The notes under the pieces: generated by a model
Databases searched by the model: none
The model's input: the letters and a program-made list of their open reading frames with translations, nothing else
Told to the model about the DNA's origin: nothing
Part shown: positions 1 to 10,620 of the stretch, in pieces
Position numbering within the stretch: position 1 is the stretch's first letter
How the letters are laid out: each line of letters opens with the position of its first letter
Position numbers and translations under genes: made by a program
DNA from: Plasmodiophora brassicae
Lineage: Eukaryota; Endomyxa; Phytomyxea; Plasmodiophorida; Plasmodiophoridae
Direction of reading: 5' to 3'
Length of the DNA: 64,000 bases
Assembly (NCBI GenBank): GCA_039704465.1
Contig: JASFAU010000001.1
Span: 310,001-374,000, forward strand

Positions 1-325
1 AGCGTGCGAGGGCGGACGACCTGGCTGGGGTGTTCCATTCTCCAGCAACCCTTCGAGCTTGGGAATGCAAATCACCACAATGTATGCGTCGGATCAGTCT
101 CGATGTCTCCTGACTTTCGGGGTCTCCGCCCTCCGGACACCGTACGGCGATTCTGGTTGCGCATGTCGTGCGTGTGGAGACAAGCCGCACTATTAGTAAC
201 GTTCCTGTACGCGCAGCGGCTTGCGGCCAAGCCAGAACCAGTCCGAATTGACTTGCGTATCAGAGATCGCCCAGTTGGGACAAGCAGTGCGCCCTGTCGA
301 CGAGATCAAGAAGCGAAGGACCGGA

Positions 326-1185
326 ATGTCACACAACCAACATTTGACCTGCCGTCTCAAGCCCGTCCTGCTCTCTCTGCTCCTGATCGTCCACCTCAAA
401 GGATTTGGCGAAGCTCTTCAAGTTCAGACCAAAGACAACGTTGTTCATCATCTTCCCAACGACCGTGCCGTCATGCACTCGACGTTGCTTGGCGACTTGG
501 TCCATGTCCTTGGTGACTATAGTGACTCCTGCATATCGCCTCTAGTCGATATCGACCCTGACGCGTTTACCGATCTCGTGCGGTACATGAAAGAAGTGCA
601 TAATGTATGTCAACATTGCCTGACATCGCGTATGTGCTTTTAACGGAAGGTCACTTGTGGCCCTATCAACAGGAGGTCGAGGATGCCAGCGAATGGATCC
701 GGAACGAGCTCGGAGCTAGGAGCCCGTCTCAGACGACACGGGTTCTTGAAGCCGCCAACTATCTCGTAATGCCCCTATTCATTGTAGCCTTCGGAGTGAC
801 TATACAAGTACCTGGGACAGGAGAAACCGCCCTGCAGATAGGGACTCTGAGGCCGCCCACGCCCAACTTGGCTCCTGGCCACCAGTTCGTAATATTTCTC
901 ATTGCCCCATACGGCCATGCGCTTTTTAATTCGCGTACTGACCTTGCCACGTCCAGATGTGCCATCTGTCACGAGTCGGACGAAGGTGCTGCCACGCGCC
1001 TGGACTGTGCCCATTGCTTTCACACGATATGCATCTTCAGCTGGCTGTACCGTGACAGTACTTGCCCTCTGTGCCGCTACGATGTCACGTTCCAGAGCAT
1101 TGTAAAGTTGGCAGGCGACGAATGGGTGATCCCGAAGGCTTATGTAGCCGGGGTATTATCCCAATGGCTGATGCCCAGTTACTAA
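326..1185 (+). CDS. Secretory Skp1/BTB-like RING-H2 protein (copy 1)
   Basis: The ATG at 326 opens a hydrophobic N-terminus that looks like a signal peptide (about residues 10-30). A Skp1/BTB-like fold follows: a start such as ALQVQTKD, then the Skp1-like helix motif EAANYLVMPLF. A C-terminal RING-H2 (CAIC...CAHCFHTIC...CPLC) has all eight ligand positions. Exon 1 ends at 604 and exon 2 starts at 673 (68-nt intron, GTATGT...CAACAG). A second, in-frame intron (about 885-956) may precede the RING, because the acceptor just before the first RING Cys pair lies at the same phase as in the paralogue at 10621-11549. RING proteins are ubiquitin E3 ligases; a Skp1-like domain fused to a RING behind a signal peptide is an architecture I do not recognise. 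Domain calls are by motif only. Confidence 0.7.
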
Positions 1186-1495
1186 CTGGTTACGTCAGCA
1201 GATCGTGGATGACGACTGACGCCTGACATTTGAATACCTCTACCATGTTCAGACATGGATTCTGAATACAACACCTTGGACAGCGGCCATCCAGTCGTCG
1301 ATTTCTGGTTATGCACCACCGTTACCGATTTCTGTCGTGTCGTCCCCTTGATTAGCAAATTGACACAATGTGTGTAATGTCGAGCCAATAGGACGCCATT
1401 GTCGTCGTCAGTGGATACGACCGGCACCGCGTGCCTGCGAACGCGTTCGAATCTGGGCGGAGGTACGGCGGTCAGATTCGCGATCAGAATCTGGG

Positions 1496-3421
1496 ATGGC
1501 GTCGAGCCACTGCGACGATGACAACGTCGAGTACCTGGTATCGCCGCGTTACCGCAACCGGCTGACGTTCCAGGCACTGGAAGCGGAATCGATCGTGAAG
1601 AACCTGCCGATTAACCGGCAGGCGGCGTACGGCATCAACTGGGCGCTGCGACCCGTCCAGAACGCGTCCACGTTCATGCTGTCGCCGCGGATCTCCAATC
1701 GCCTGGACGAGCTCGAGAAACGCATCCAGCACGACCTGACGAGGAAAGCGGTGGGTAAGGTGTTCCCAGACGACGACCCGTCAACGTACAACGAAGGCAA
1801 AGGCGTTGTCGCTGCGAAACCGGGCTCGGATGCCGACTTCTGGTCCGAGAAGTGGCCTGAGGAGTGGAGCGGCGACCAACCTGGTCCTGTCCCCGTCGCC
1901 GTGTCCACTTTGCCAGAATCAGTTGCGCTCGTCTCGAACATCGAACAATGGCTCATCAGTCACGAAAGCGACGGCCCTGAAACGATGACCAATGGGCATC
2001 ACGATGAGGACGGTCAACAAGACGACTACCAGCCAGGGGAGGAAGCCGTGCACGTTCAAGGAGAAAATGAGGAGACCGTCAGACAATTCGAGAACAGCCG
2101 TGTGCTGAGCGATCTGGAGGAGGAGTCGGCCGGTGACGATACCAGCGACAGCGACAGGGAAAATAAGGCGGAAGTACGACATCGCCCCAAGCAGCGGACG
2201 CCACGGTTCGCCCTTCTGGACCAGGTACCATGCTACCGACGTCGTCTACTAGCGTCGCCGTTGTTGTACACGCCGGCGGGATTCGGCCAGTTGGCCCACA
2301 AGACGATTACGTTGCCGAGAGTGAAGAGCTCTGCGGTGGCGTCACCAGCTAAGACGACACGACATGTGGTCAACGACGAGGATGACGGAGACGATGACGA
2401 TATCGATGTGGCTCAGACGGGACGGAGCCTTCGTCGGCAGAAACGACGACGACGGCGTGGCAGGAAGAAAGGTTCGAAAGTGATGCCGTTGCGATCCCTG
2501 TCTGCAATTGCGATCAGCAAGCACTTGCCGAGAGTGAACTCGGGGAACTCACAGCGGAATCGGCGCGTAAGCGTCGTTCCCGCACATCATCGCCAAGTGT
2601 CCAGCACCGGCGGCAGCGGAGGAGGTGTCTTTGCGACGATCGCGCGCGGCAACTTGAACTTCATCATTCCGGAGGTGACGGTACCGTCCCGAAAGCACGT
2701 ACGTCAACGTGCCGGTCCAATGGCATTCCGGATATTGTCATTAACCGTGTCTCGGCAGCATCGGTCAGAATCGAAGCTGACTGCGTTGGAAAGATACAGG
2801 ATCAAGATGAGCCATAAGAAGAAGCTTCGTGAGCAGAGCGAGGCGTTCATCGAGGAGTTGGAAAAGCAGCTGGCCAAAGGAGAGAACAAGGCGAAGGAGT
2901 TCAACCTGTTTGAGGAGCCGTTCTTCAAGAAGCATTTCATGTCTCATCACCAGGCGGCCGTGATGAGCAAACTGAACGGCGACGCGCAGAGGTTCCTGTA
3001 CTCAGAGAACAAGATCAAAGGACGGGCGAACCATATCGAACAGAGGCGCGTGGCCAGAGACGTACGAAAAGCGGTGCGACGTGTAGACGAACATCTGCAA
3101 CGAGAGCGCGAGTACTGGGAGCTGAGGGAAATGGAGTTCATATTGAACGCTGAGAAGTTCGACATGAACGAGGCCCTGGTAGCCACGAGATGGCGAATTC
3201 AACAGCACGACAAGAACGTCGAAACGCAGCAGAAAAGCCGTTCGCAGAAGCTGAATGGCGTTATCGACATTGAATGCGAAACCTGCGCCAGGCGCTGGGA
3301 CCTGCGAGATTCGCGTACGCGGCCCAAATGCACAGACGTCAGCTGCCCGAACAACAACGACGACGATGGCAGCGCTGTAGACGACGAGGCGCCCGGAAGC
3401 TTTGTTCTACCACCTATTTAA
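1496..3421 (+). CDS. Unknown acidic/basic protein with C-terminal coiled coil
   Basis: I do not recognise this protein. The reading frame extends upstream to 1370, but the ATG at 1496 is the best start. The N-terminal 110 residues look folded, the middle (about 170-430) is low-complexity with an acidic stretch and a basic RRQKRRRRRGRKK patch that could be a nuclear signal, and about residues 420-590 form a charged coiled coil rich in K, E and R. A Cys pair near the end (CETCARRW...CTDVSC) could be a small zinc site. Positions 2699-2758 (GTACGT...CGGCAG, 60 nt, TTAAC near its 3' end) look like an intron that keeps frame and has no stop, so about 20 residues would be removed. The stop lies only 44 bp from the convergent UBLCP1 stop. 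Confidence 0.6.
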   Translation: MASSHCDDDNVEYLVSPRYRNRLTFQALEAESIVKNLPINRQAAYGINWALRPVQNASTFMLSPRISNRLDELEKRIQHDLTRKAVGKVFPDDDPSTYNEGKGVVAAKPGSDADFWSEKWPEEWSGDQPGPVPVAVSTLPESVALVSNIEQWLISHESDGPETMTNGHHDEDGQQDDYQPGEEAVHVQGENEETVRQFENSRVLSDLEEESAGDDTSDSDRENKAEVRHRPKQRTPRFALLDQVPCYRRRLLASPLLYTPAGFGQLAHKTITLPRVKSSAVASPAKTTRHVVNDEDDGDDDDIDVAQTGRSLRRQKRRRRRGRKKGSKVMPLRSLSAIAISKHLPRVNSGNSQRNRRVSVVPAHHRQVSSTGGSGGGVFATIARGNLNFIIPEVTVPSRKHVRQRAGPMAFRILSLTVSRQHRSESKLTALERYRIKMSHKKKLREQSEAFIEELEKQLAKGENKAKEFNLFEEPFFKKHFMSHHQAAVMSKLNGDAQRFLYSENKIKGRANHIEQRRVARDVRKAVRRVDEHLQREREYWELREMEFILNAEKFDMNEALVATRWRIQQHDKNVETQQKSRSQKLNGVIDIECETCARRWDLRDSRTRPKCTDVSCPNNNDDDGSAVDDEAPGSFVLPPI

Positions 3422-3465
3422 GGCCGTCTGGTAGATAAAATACACATAGGACGGTTCATTAAACG

Positions 3466-4710
3466 TTACTTGGATTTTCGAAGTATCTCCTTCCACTTGT
3501 TATGGTCCAGCTTCGTGAAATCGTCGTGCTACAGTGACTTCGTTCAGTCAACATTGCCGGGCAAGGACAAACATGACCTACACTTGACAGATGTTGTACG
3601 TACTCAGATAGGTGGAGCAGCTCATTGTCGGTCAGTTTCATACGATGCGCGTCTCGGAACGCCGATATCTTGAGTCCTAAATGCGCAATTCGGCATCGGT
3701 TTCATGGACCTCGAGAGCCCGGAACGGAATGCGTACCATTAGCTGGGTTCATGGCGAAATTTCTCGCTGTATACGGCAGATGTCAGATGAGCGAGAGAGG
3801 ATGCCCAGAACGTCAACTTACAGAGGTCATCAATGTGGAGCGTGTTCTTTGCATTGAACTGTGGGAACTTGTTCCATATCACTTTCAGCGGTTTCACTTG
3901 GTGCTTCCGCGACTTGCCCTTGACGATACCGCTCACCGAGAACATCGAAGTGCGGTCCAGAACGAAGCTGATACGGTACTCGTTATGGGTAAGAATGCCA
4001 AGCTCCGTCAGCTTCATCTCCTGTTCACCGAATAAGATGGCTTACGACGACCTGTCACAGCACCCACCAGATATCTCCAATGCGTCTGAGACCAGACGCA
4101 GATGTCGTAGTGCTGATAGGCAACCTTAAGGAAATCATCAGTAAACGGACGCTTCAGATCCAGGAAGTTGGACGCCGAGCTCTTCATGTCGAACAATGTA
4201 TAGTCCTGAACGCGATGTCACTTCGAGGCCAGGGACATAACAGCGTTAAACGACACATACGAGATCAAGGACAAGCAGCCGTTTGCCAGGTCGCAGTGGA
4301 TTAATGATGTTCAGTTCCGTTTTCCTGGTCACTTGTTCGATTAACTGATGGTACTCAGGGTTGTTATGCACGGCATCGATGACGGATCGCGAGTAATCCA
4401 GATCCAGGTCGTTCAGGACGTCGGATTCCTCCCTCTCCACATCGTACACGATAATGTCCTTCTCGGGCGTACCGACCATAACGCAGGCGATCGGCTCATC
4501 TGGCTTCTTCCGCGCGAACGCTAGTGCGATCGTGCCATCCATCGCCGGTTTCCCGGTCGTCACATCCTTGATAAGCAGCTTCTGCCTCGCTGGCAGCACG
4601 TTCGTCAGCTCCGACAGCGCTCGCTTCACGTCCAGCAGCGTATCCTGCCCGTCGACATCGAGCTCGTACAGCCGCCCACTCCATCGCACCCGTAGTGCAA
4701 TCCGCTCCAT
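3466..4710 (-). CDS. UBLCP1: UBLCP1-like ubiquitin-like domain CTD phosphatase
   Basis: Family knowledge: UBLCP1 is a nuclear HAD-type phosphatase that dephosphorylates the proteasome regulatory particle; its ubiquitin-like domain binds the proteasome. Six exons can be joined: 4710-4261, 4205-4068, 4020-3822, 3766-3737, 3676-3582 and 3528-3466, giving 324 residues (the human protein has 318). The ubiquitin-like domain comes first (VRWSGRLYELDVDG, then LPARQKLL), then the catalytic LDLDYTLFD motif, which intron 1 splits between LDL and DYT, then WSQTHWRYL, LKVIWNKF, HIDDLSRNFAMNP and the C-terminal LDHNKWKEIL. All introns are 47-60 nt. The DxDxT nucleophile is intact, so the enzyme should be active. 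It lies downstream of WDR24 on the same strand. Confidence 0.93.
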
Positions 4711-5126
4711 AACGCGATTTGAACCGTGAAACTGCAACGCTGTTTTTTGCCCACGATAGTCATGACTCATGAGCTTCCGAAGGGCTGCGAAACCGTTGCG
4801 ATTTTCGCGACAACGGCGGTGCTGACATGTACGGCTGAGAGTACACGCGCGTCAGTAAGCGCCTGTTTCCCTATGCTCCTAACGATATTGATGGCATATG
4901 GCCTTGCGCAGTGGTCGAGCACCAGTTGGCTACGCGGCGTAGACGTACCAGCGCCACACAACCCACGAAATCGGACACCGAGACCATCCTGAGAACATCA
5001 CCATAGTGAATGGTGGGGGCGGTCGTGTACAATACCGCTTCCGGCAACGACTGTGGCGACGGCCCACAATTCGAGTTCGGGAGTCAGGTGATAAAGCAGA
5101 CGGTGATGGCATTTCTGTCACGTATA
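4711..5126. other. Intergenic stretch between WDR24 and UBLCP1
   Basis: These 416 bp separate the WDR24 stop from the UBLCP1 start on the same strand, so they should hold the WDR24 3' UTR and the UBLCP1 promoter. I see no conserved protein, RNA gene or repeat. Open frames here look like chance frames in GC-rich DNA. Confidence 0.5.
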
Positions 5127-7209
5127 TTAGGAAGACGACGATGTTACGACGTTTGGGCGACATTGGTGAAGGCAACCGGATGGACATTGCGTGTTGTGCC
5201 GGAACCAGTCGAGAATATGGCGAGAGCACCCGCCGTGGCCGCACCCTTGGCACCAAACGAATATGCCGGTGACGCGACGGCGACAAACGGAGCAACGCTG
5301 GACAGATCGACATTTACCGCACATGCCTTCCGATCGGCGTCGGGGCTCATCGCAGACATGGCACCGGAGTGATACCTTTGCACGAGCAACCAATTACGAT
5401 CAAATAGGTCACTCGACAGTAAATGGGTATGCGTCCCACCTTTGTTTCATTCTGGTTCATGGACGCGACAGAACGGTCTGGCCCAGACCGAACCACCTCG
5501 TTCGCGCATATCCAGAGCTGATGTCGGTGAAGCAGCTCTATGTATGAGACGAGGCATCGTCTGACGAATCTCGCTTCGAGGAAATGGGACCGTCGCCCCA
5601 GAACGATAATAATGCTGGCACTGGTCTGAATCTCCCCATTGTCGGCTAGCTCGCACAGGAGGTCCGATATGGCCCCTTGCCGAATCGCCTCAACTGGTGA
5701 AGGCCCAAGCGGACGAACGTGCGGTAAACATTCCAAAAGAGACCGCTGTGAGATGTCGTGGTCAGTTACCAGTTCGAACATGCCGCCGCCAACGTCAAAT
5801 TGGTCGCTGCTGAAACGTCGTACTCTGGTTGGAGTGCCCTCCGTTTCAACAATGTCTTCGAACAAGCTTGAACAGATTTTCCAAACCCGCGAGAGATCCT
5901 TTCGCCCGAGGTCGTCAGCGACAGTAGCGTTCTTCGCACACAGTACAGTGAAAGAAGCACAAGACAGAATATATCGTTCAGCGAATGTTCTGAACTGTCG
6001 CTGCGAATCATCGACGGGCGATAGGATTTTGACCGCCCCGACTGGCGACGAAGGCATGGAGACAAGGTGAAACGGTGTCGCAATAAAGCGCCGATTACAG
6101 GCTTCAGCTCGATCGAACGTGTCGTTGACAACAGCGAGATCCCCGGTGATATTCCAAGACAAGCATGACGTTCTCATACTCGAATACGGACAGTGGGAAT
6201 CGGTCGCGATATTGGCGAGGACAACCCGGGAGTCCTTTGAGCACGTAACGATGCGAGTGCCTCGATCCAGCCATTGGAATCCCGTTACGACGTCACAGTG
6301 CGACGAGAACGTGGCGATCGGAATGAATGGGTGATGAAGGTCCCAGACGTGAACGCGGTTATCAAACAATGTCGAAGAGGTCGTCAGGTGCGACGGAAAA
6401 CCAGGACGCCATCGGACACGTGCAACACTAGCAACGGTTGCAATCGTGTGAACCGGCGCGTCGCCAGGTGAGCCCAGTAGGTTCCAGACTTTAACGAGCC
6501 GGTCACGCCCGGCCGTAGCGAGAATACCCCGTTCGTCGTGGTGCCAGTCAATGCACAGAACAGGTCCTTGATGTGATGATATTTCGAGCTCAACCGCGCT
6601 GGTACGCCGCAGGTCCCAGATCTGAACCAGTCCCGAGTCCAGACCAGCGGCAAGATACGACGGGTTCGCGCTGCACCACTGAACGTCACGAACAGATCCG
6701 CATCGACCATTTATGGTCGCCTGTGGATTCGTCAGGAACCATTCAGATGTTGGGAGGCTGATAGGGTGTTTTACCTGGCAGCCTTGACGGACGCGCATGT
6801 CCCAGAGTTTGATGGTGCCATCCTGAGAACCGCTTAGTAGTACAGGGTCAAACGGGTGCCAGGAGACGCGGTTGACGGTCCGAGTGTGGTCGGTCAGGAC
6901 GCGGTCCTGTTTCGAACCCGTCGACCGGTCCGAGTCCCAGATGACGACTTTGCCGTTCGTCGCAGCCGTCGCGATGAGGGATGACGACTTCGGGTTCCAC
7001 TGAACGTCATTCGATGAGAACGTCAAGTTAATCTTCCCCGTGCGAAGGTTGGCGATGCCGTTCGGGACGAGCGCCTGCATCTGCGCGATCGGGACGATCT
7101 TGAACACGTCCCGGCCGCCGACCGCGACGCGGTCATGCATCGGGGACACAGACAGCGCATTGCATGATCCACCGACGTCCACGACGCGGGTAGCCGCATC
7201 GGCCGTCAT
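5127..7209 (-). CDS. WDR24: WDR24, GATOR2/SEACAT complex subunit
   Basis: Family knowledge: WDR24 (yeast Sea2) is a GATOR2 subunit that relays amino-acid sufficiency to TORC1 at the lysosome. Exon 1 (7209-5440, 590 codons) encodes an N-terminal beta-propeller with hallmark strings TAATNGKVVIWD, HTRTVNRVSWHP, LLSGSQDGTIKLWDMR and AGRDRLVKVWN. A helical region follows (IIIVLGRR, SYIELLHRHQLW, ANEVV). A 64-nt intron (5376-5439) joins exon 2, which supplies the zinc-ribbon/RING end: CHVCDEP, CGKC, CSVCRRRVTGIFVWCQGCGH, CPSGC. The FVWCQGCGHGG signature is diagnostic of WDR24/WDR59, and the DLAVVND and SVASMNQN regions favour WDR24. At about 670 residues it is shorter than the human protein, mainly in the linker. 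Confidence 0.94.
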
Positions 7210-7360
7210 GCTGCGGCGAGCGTCATCCGATCCAGCCAGGCTCTCCCGATACCGACTCCGCCGTCAGCTCAGAACGCAGTCCGGGGCTGCACCGGTTGCG
7301 TTACCGTCCCGATCGTCGCCCGGCGCATGGACTGTGCGGCAGCGCAAAACAACCGTCTTC

Positions 7361-7431
7361 GCGCCTGTGGTTGAATGGTACAATGGGTCGTTGCCAACGA
7401 CTTGGTCCGGGTTCGATTCCCGGCAGGCGCA
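7361..7431 (+). tRNA. tRNA-Gly(GCC), copy 1
   Basis: A 71-nt cloverleaf is readable by eye. The acceptor stem is GCGCCTG/CAGGCGC, the A box is TGGTTGAATGG, the anticodon loop TTGCCAA carries GCC, and the B box is GGTTCGATTCC. T runs about 15-25 nt downstream could end Pol III transcription. It differs from copy 2 at one base in the variable/T-arm region (TTGGTCC here, TTGATCC there). There is no intron. Confidence 0.96.
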
Positions 7432-7535
7432 AGCATCGTTGGTTTTGGTGGTTTTTGTTCGGCCTCACCGGCAGGAACCAAATCCATTGGCCGGAGTCCG
7501 TTGCTCGTCGACGTCTATCATTCTGTCGCACCAGG

Positions 7536-7570
7536 ACCGCTACATTCTCAGCCCGCTACATTCTCAGCGA
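7536..7570 (+). repeat. Short tandem duplication between tRNA genes
   Basis: CCGCTACATTCTCAG occurs twice back to back between the two tRNA-Gly genes. It is a local duplication with no evident function. Confidence 0.6.
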
Positions 7571-7685
7571 CCGGTTGACGGTTGAAAGCACTGCACGGGA
7601 CCGGAATCAAACCGGCACGGTATGTACACAATAACAGAGGCGAAGATAATGCCAAGAGGGTTACGGAAGGAACGGGTCGTCAAAC

Positions 7686-7756
7686 GCGCCTGTGGTTGAA
7701 TGGTACAATGGGTCGTTGCCAACGACTTGATCCGGGTTCGATTCCCGGCAGGCGCA
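7686..7756 (+). tRNA. tRNA-Gly(GCC), copy 2
   Basis: This second 71-nt tRNA-Gly copy has the same orientation as copy 1 and starts 325 bp after it. All four stems pair, the anticodon is GCC, and the internal A and B boxes are intact. A T-rich run around 7788-7793 (CTCTTTTTGC) could serve as terminator. Confidence 0.96.
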
Positions 7757-7962
7757 CTGCCAAGATGAAGATTTCTGTCCTGGACTCTCTTTTTGCATCG
7801 CTGACATGCCTGTGCACCCGACACCGATAGGCGGTAACCGATGCACTATTTAGTTCTGCTGGGTCTGCCAGTCATGATTCGTGACCTGTCCTGCCGTTCC
7901 TCGCCTTCGTTTTCGAGTCCGTGACTGGCTGACGGTCTTGCACGACGCTATCCGCGCGGCCG

Positions 7963-8559
7963 ATGCGAATGGCGGCGGACAGCCGAAGTGGTCATCCGCG
8001 GGACGATGACGGGGATCGTGGGCGGCGTCTACTGCAGGGCATCGTCCGCCAGGTCGACACGCATAACCGACAGTTGGAGCAACAGCGAATGTGGGCTGCG
8101 TATGAGCAGGACCGACGCGACGACCGGCCACGTCGTAAACGACGTCATGATTCAGACTACGACTCGGATGACAACCGTCGTCGTCACGATCGTAAGGCTG
8201 GCCGTCGTCGCGGGGCAAGTCGTTCAACTCGTGCCGAACCTAGCGATGCGACCGATGCGGCGCAGCCTTGTCTTCTGTCGAGTTCTGATCTGGAACGCCA
8301 ACGACGAATGCACGACGAGGAGCGATTACGAGGCAAATCGGCGGTGAGGCCGGCAAGCGACTCATTGGCGGATCGTGTAGCAGCGCATCTCGCTACGGTG
8401 TACCCCAGCGGCAAGTTGATACCGCTATCGGGTGCCCGCACCGTTGATGAAGTCTGGAAGAACGACGCGTTTCTGGCCACACACAAACTTGCCGTTAGCG
8501 GTGACGTTCCGCCTAAACCCCCACGCGTAAAACCTCCTAAACGACGACCAACTCTATGA
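7963..8559 (+). CDS. Unknown Arg/Asp-rich basic protein
   Basis: This is a 198-residue open frame with an ATG start that I do not recognise. The N-terminal two thirds are low-complexity and rich in R, D and H (RPRRKRRHDSDYDSDDN), like nuclear RNA-associated proteins. The C-terminal third (about residues 125-175) looks folded, with SLADRVAAHLA, LIPLSGARTVDEVW and NDAFLATHKLAV, and it ends in a basic proline-rich tail. Its stop is 39 bp from the convergent DHCR7 stop, which fits the tight spacing of real genes here. An upstream exon cannot be excluded. Confidence 0.5.
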   Translation: MRMAADSRSGHPRDDDGDRGRRLLQGIVRQVDTHNRQLEQQRMWAAYEQDRRDDRPRRKRRHDSDYDSDDNRRRHDRKAGRRRGASRSTRAEPSDATDAAQPCLLSSSDLERQRRMHDEERLRGKSAVRPASDSLADRVAAHLATVYPSGKLIPLSGARTVDEVWKNDAFLATHKLAVSGDVPPKPPRVKPPKRRPTL

Positions 8560-8598
8560 ACATGCTAAATGGCGTCAATTGGAATATGGCCAGAGCAT

Positions 8599-9900
8599 TT
8601 AGAAGACATATGGGATGACGTAATAGGGGATGCGAGCGCAGTACTTGTCCCAATCCTTGCCGTACTTGTCACGACAGCGCTTTTCGTCGCGGATCGCCCG
8701 ATCAGCCAGCAGGATGGCGAGGTAGACTGTGTACAGGTACGGCATGAAGTGGTTGAACAACGCCGGCAGGCTCCAGAAGAAAGATGCCAGCACCTCCGGG
8801 ATGTAATGGAAGTGGCGAGACACGCCCCACCATCCGGAGCAGAGCAGCAAGGATTCATGGGCGGTCCCATCTCCAGCAGTGTAACGCGCTGTGATGTACT
8901 CGGCAGGACGACCCCAGACGAGGCTGTTCCCACGACTCTCTCGGAAGCGCTTGCGCTGCCGATCGCAATCGTAGTTCAGCCAGATGCACGCCAATCCCGC
9001 AACGAAGATCGCAGTGGCCAACGGCGTGCTCAGCTGGATCGGGTGCGACGCCAGGTAATAGGCCTGCGACGTATACACGACGGGTAGGAACACCAGGCAG
9101 CCCCAGCAGATATAGTAGCCGGCGCGATCATGCATGATGTCCATGGACGCCAGGTACCCCGTCTCCCAGACGAAGAACTTCGTCACGTAGATGAGCTGGA
9201 GAGCGACGCTGATTGCTAATGAGTTGGCGACGTATCCGAAACGGGCGTGCTGCCAGAACATGTACGAGATCGGGCCGATCGCCCAGAACACCATCCCGAA
9301 TCGACAGTTCGTGAACATCTTCACGTCAACGGATGCAATGCGCGGGTAGAGCTCTGTGCCCCAGAAGTAGTCGAAGATGACGTTGCCAGACATGCCCGAG
9401 TCCGTCGACGAGGGCGCAACGATCCCTTTCAGGTACAGCACCAGGCAGAATGCCAACGCGAGTACGTTCATGGACGACAGTAGGTGCCCGGCATGGTCGT
9501 ACACAATTGATCCGGGGTACAAGCCATAAGCCGCACCTGCAATGAACAACGCAACGCTTGCAAAGAAGCACTGGACGCCATTGGCTTTGTAGACGGGAAC
9601 GTTACCCATTGGCGTGACGGGGCCTTTGAACACGCGACCGGGGACTAGCGTCATCAACGTCATCTGCACGATGGCATACGTCGAAATAATACGCCATGCG
9701 GCCGGGTCAAACGGTGTCGGGATCGCGCGCTTCAGCACGCTCGCCAGACCGTACCGTTGCACGGCGTTCACCAGCGCCAGCAACGAACCGTTCAGGTGCG
9801 CATTCGTATACCACAGTAAATGGACGAACACAGGTGGGATAACGAGCAGCAACGCACCACCCAGCGTGTATCGCAATCCAAGGCCAGCCTTCATCGACAT
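8599..9900 (-). CDS. DHCR7: 7-dehydrocholesterol (sterol delta7) reductase
   Basis: Family knowledge: this ER membrane enzyme reduces the sterol C7-C8 double bond with NADPH in late sterol synthesis. It is a single intronless frame of 433 residues from the ATG at 9900. The upstream extension to 9936 begins with GTG and is unlikely to be used. Diagnostic strings match DHCR7 rather than C14 reductases: GPVTPMGNVPVYKANG, the ETGYLASMDIMHDRAGYY region and HPIQLSTP. General family features include GWWGVSRHFHYIPE and the C-terminal DEKRCRDKYGKDW...IPYYVIPYVF. Eight or nine hydrophobic segments are visible. Its presence suggests that sterols saturated at C7 are made. Confidence 0.93.
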   Translation of the reverse strand: MSMKAGLGLRYTLGGALLLVIPPVFVHLLWYTNAHLNGSLLALVNAVQRYGLASVLKRAIPTPFDPAAWRIISTYAIVQMTLMTLVPGRVFKGPVTPMGNVPVYKANGVQCFFASVALFIAGAAYGLYPGSIVYDHAGHLLSSMNVLALAFCLVLYLKGIVAPSSTDSGMSGNVIFDYFWGTELYPRIASVDVKMFTNCRFGMVFWAIGPISYMFWQHARFGYVANSLAISVALQLIYVTKFFVWETGYLASMDIMHDRAGYYICWGCLVFLPVVYTSQAYYLASHPIQLSTPLATAIFVAGLACIWLNYDCDRQRKRFRESRGNSLVWGRPAEYITARYTAGDGTAHESLLLCSGWWGVSRHFHYIPEVLASFFWSLPALFNHFMPYLYTVYLAILLADRAIRDEKRCRDKYGKDWDKYCARIPYYVIPYVF

Positions 9901-10620
9901 CGTGACCAACGGACACTTCGGGTCACTGGCGTGCACACAATGTGCTATTTGCGTGACATCGCGCGCGTGGTAACACGCGCGTCTGCCGTCTCGACACCAC
10001 CCGATTTGGCGTTCGGCTTAGCCACGTTTGTGGCTGCAGGCCTGGAAATTGGAGAATGCGAATATGGAGCGTGTTAACGCCTCAAACGGGTTGTCTACGT
10101 TGGATTGTATTCGACCTGCTTAGAAGTACGAATGGTGTCCATGATCCCGTCCGGTTCCAGCTGACCAGACGGGATGATCAATGTCAATGGGCAGTTCAAG
10201 GAGATACTTGCTAGTTACGAAAACCGTACCAGAAAACACAACGTTAGTGATATCAGCAGCTCGAATATTTCGGATCTACCAGGCGTAATTGTTGGCCATG
10301 ACGGCGTCGGCACCTACAGTAGGCATCCTTCGCGACGGTGTAGGTGTGCCGGGTGGTGCCGTCAACAATTTAGCGTACAGTAGCCGTGCACACGTACCTG
10401 ACGATACCGCCGCTGGGGATGGTGACCCCGATGACCGACAAACCGCCGCCCTGTCACGAGCCCCAGCCAAGTTCTGCGCCCGAACGATCCCGATAGTCGA
10501 TGGGGAACTCTATTCTTCCACGGACGGCCTGGCTCCGTTCACTAAACGGACACATTTCATTCAAACGCGTTTATTCAAACGACCCCATGGGGACTCAAAC
10601 ACATGCCCCAATGTTTTTGT
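9901..10620. other. Intergenic region, no gene seen
   Basis: About 720 bp lie between the divergent start of DHCR7 and the 3' end of the second RING gene. I find no conserved coding segment, RNA gene or strong repeat. AT-richer patches around 10100-10270 may be promoter or UTR. Confidence 0.45.

Noticed and set aside
4..516. 170-codon frame at the window start
   Set aside because: It overlaps the signal-peptide/Skp1 exon in another frame and has no domain.
7269..7846. Open frames across the tRNA-Gly genes
   Set aside because: Similar peptides on both strands (for example CRESNPD and PAGNRTRTK strings) arise only because the tRNA sequence occurs twice.
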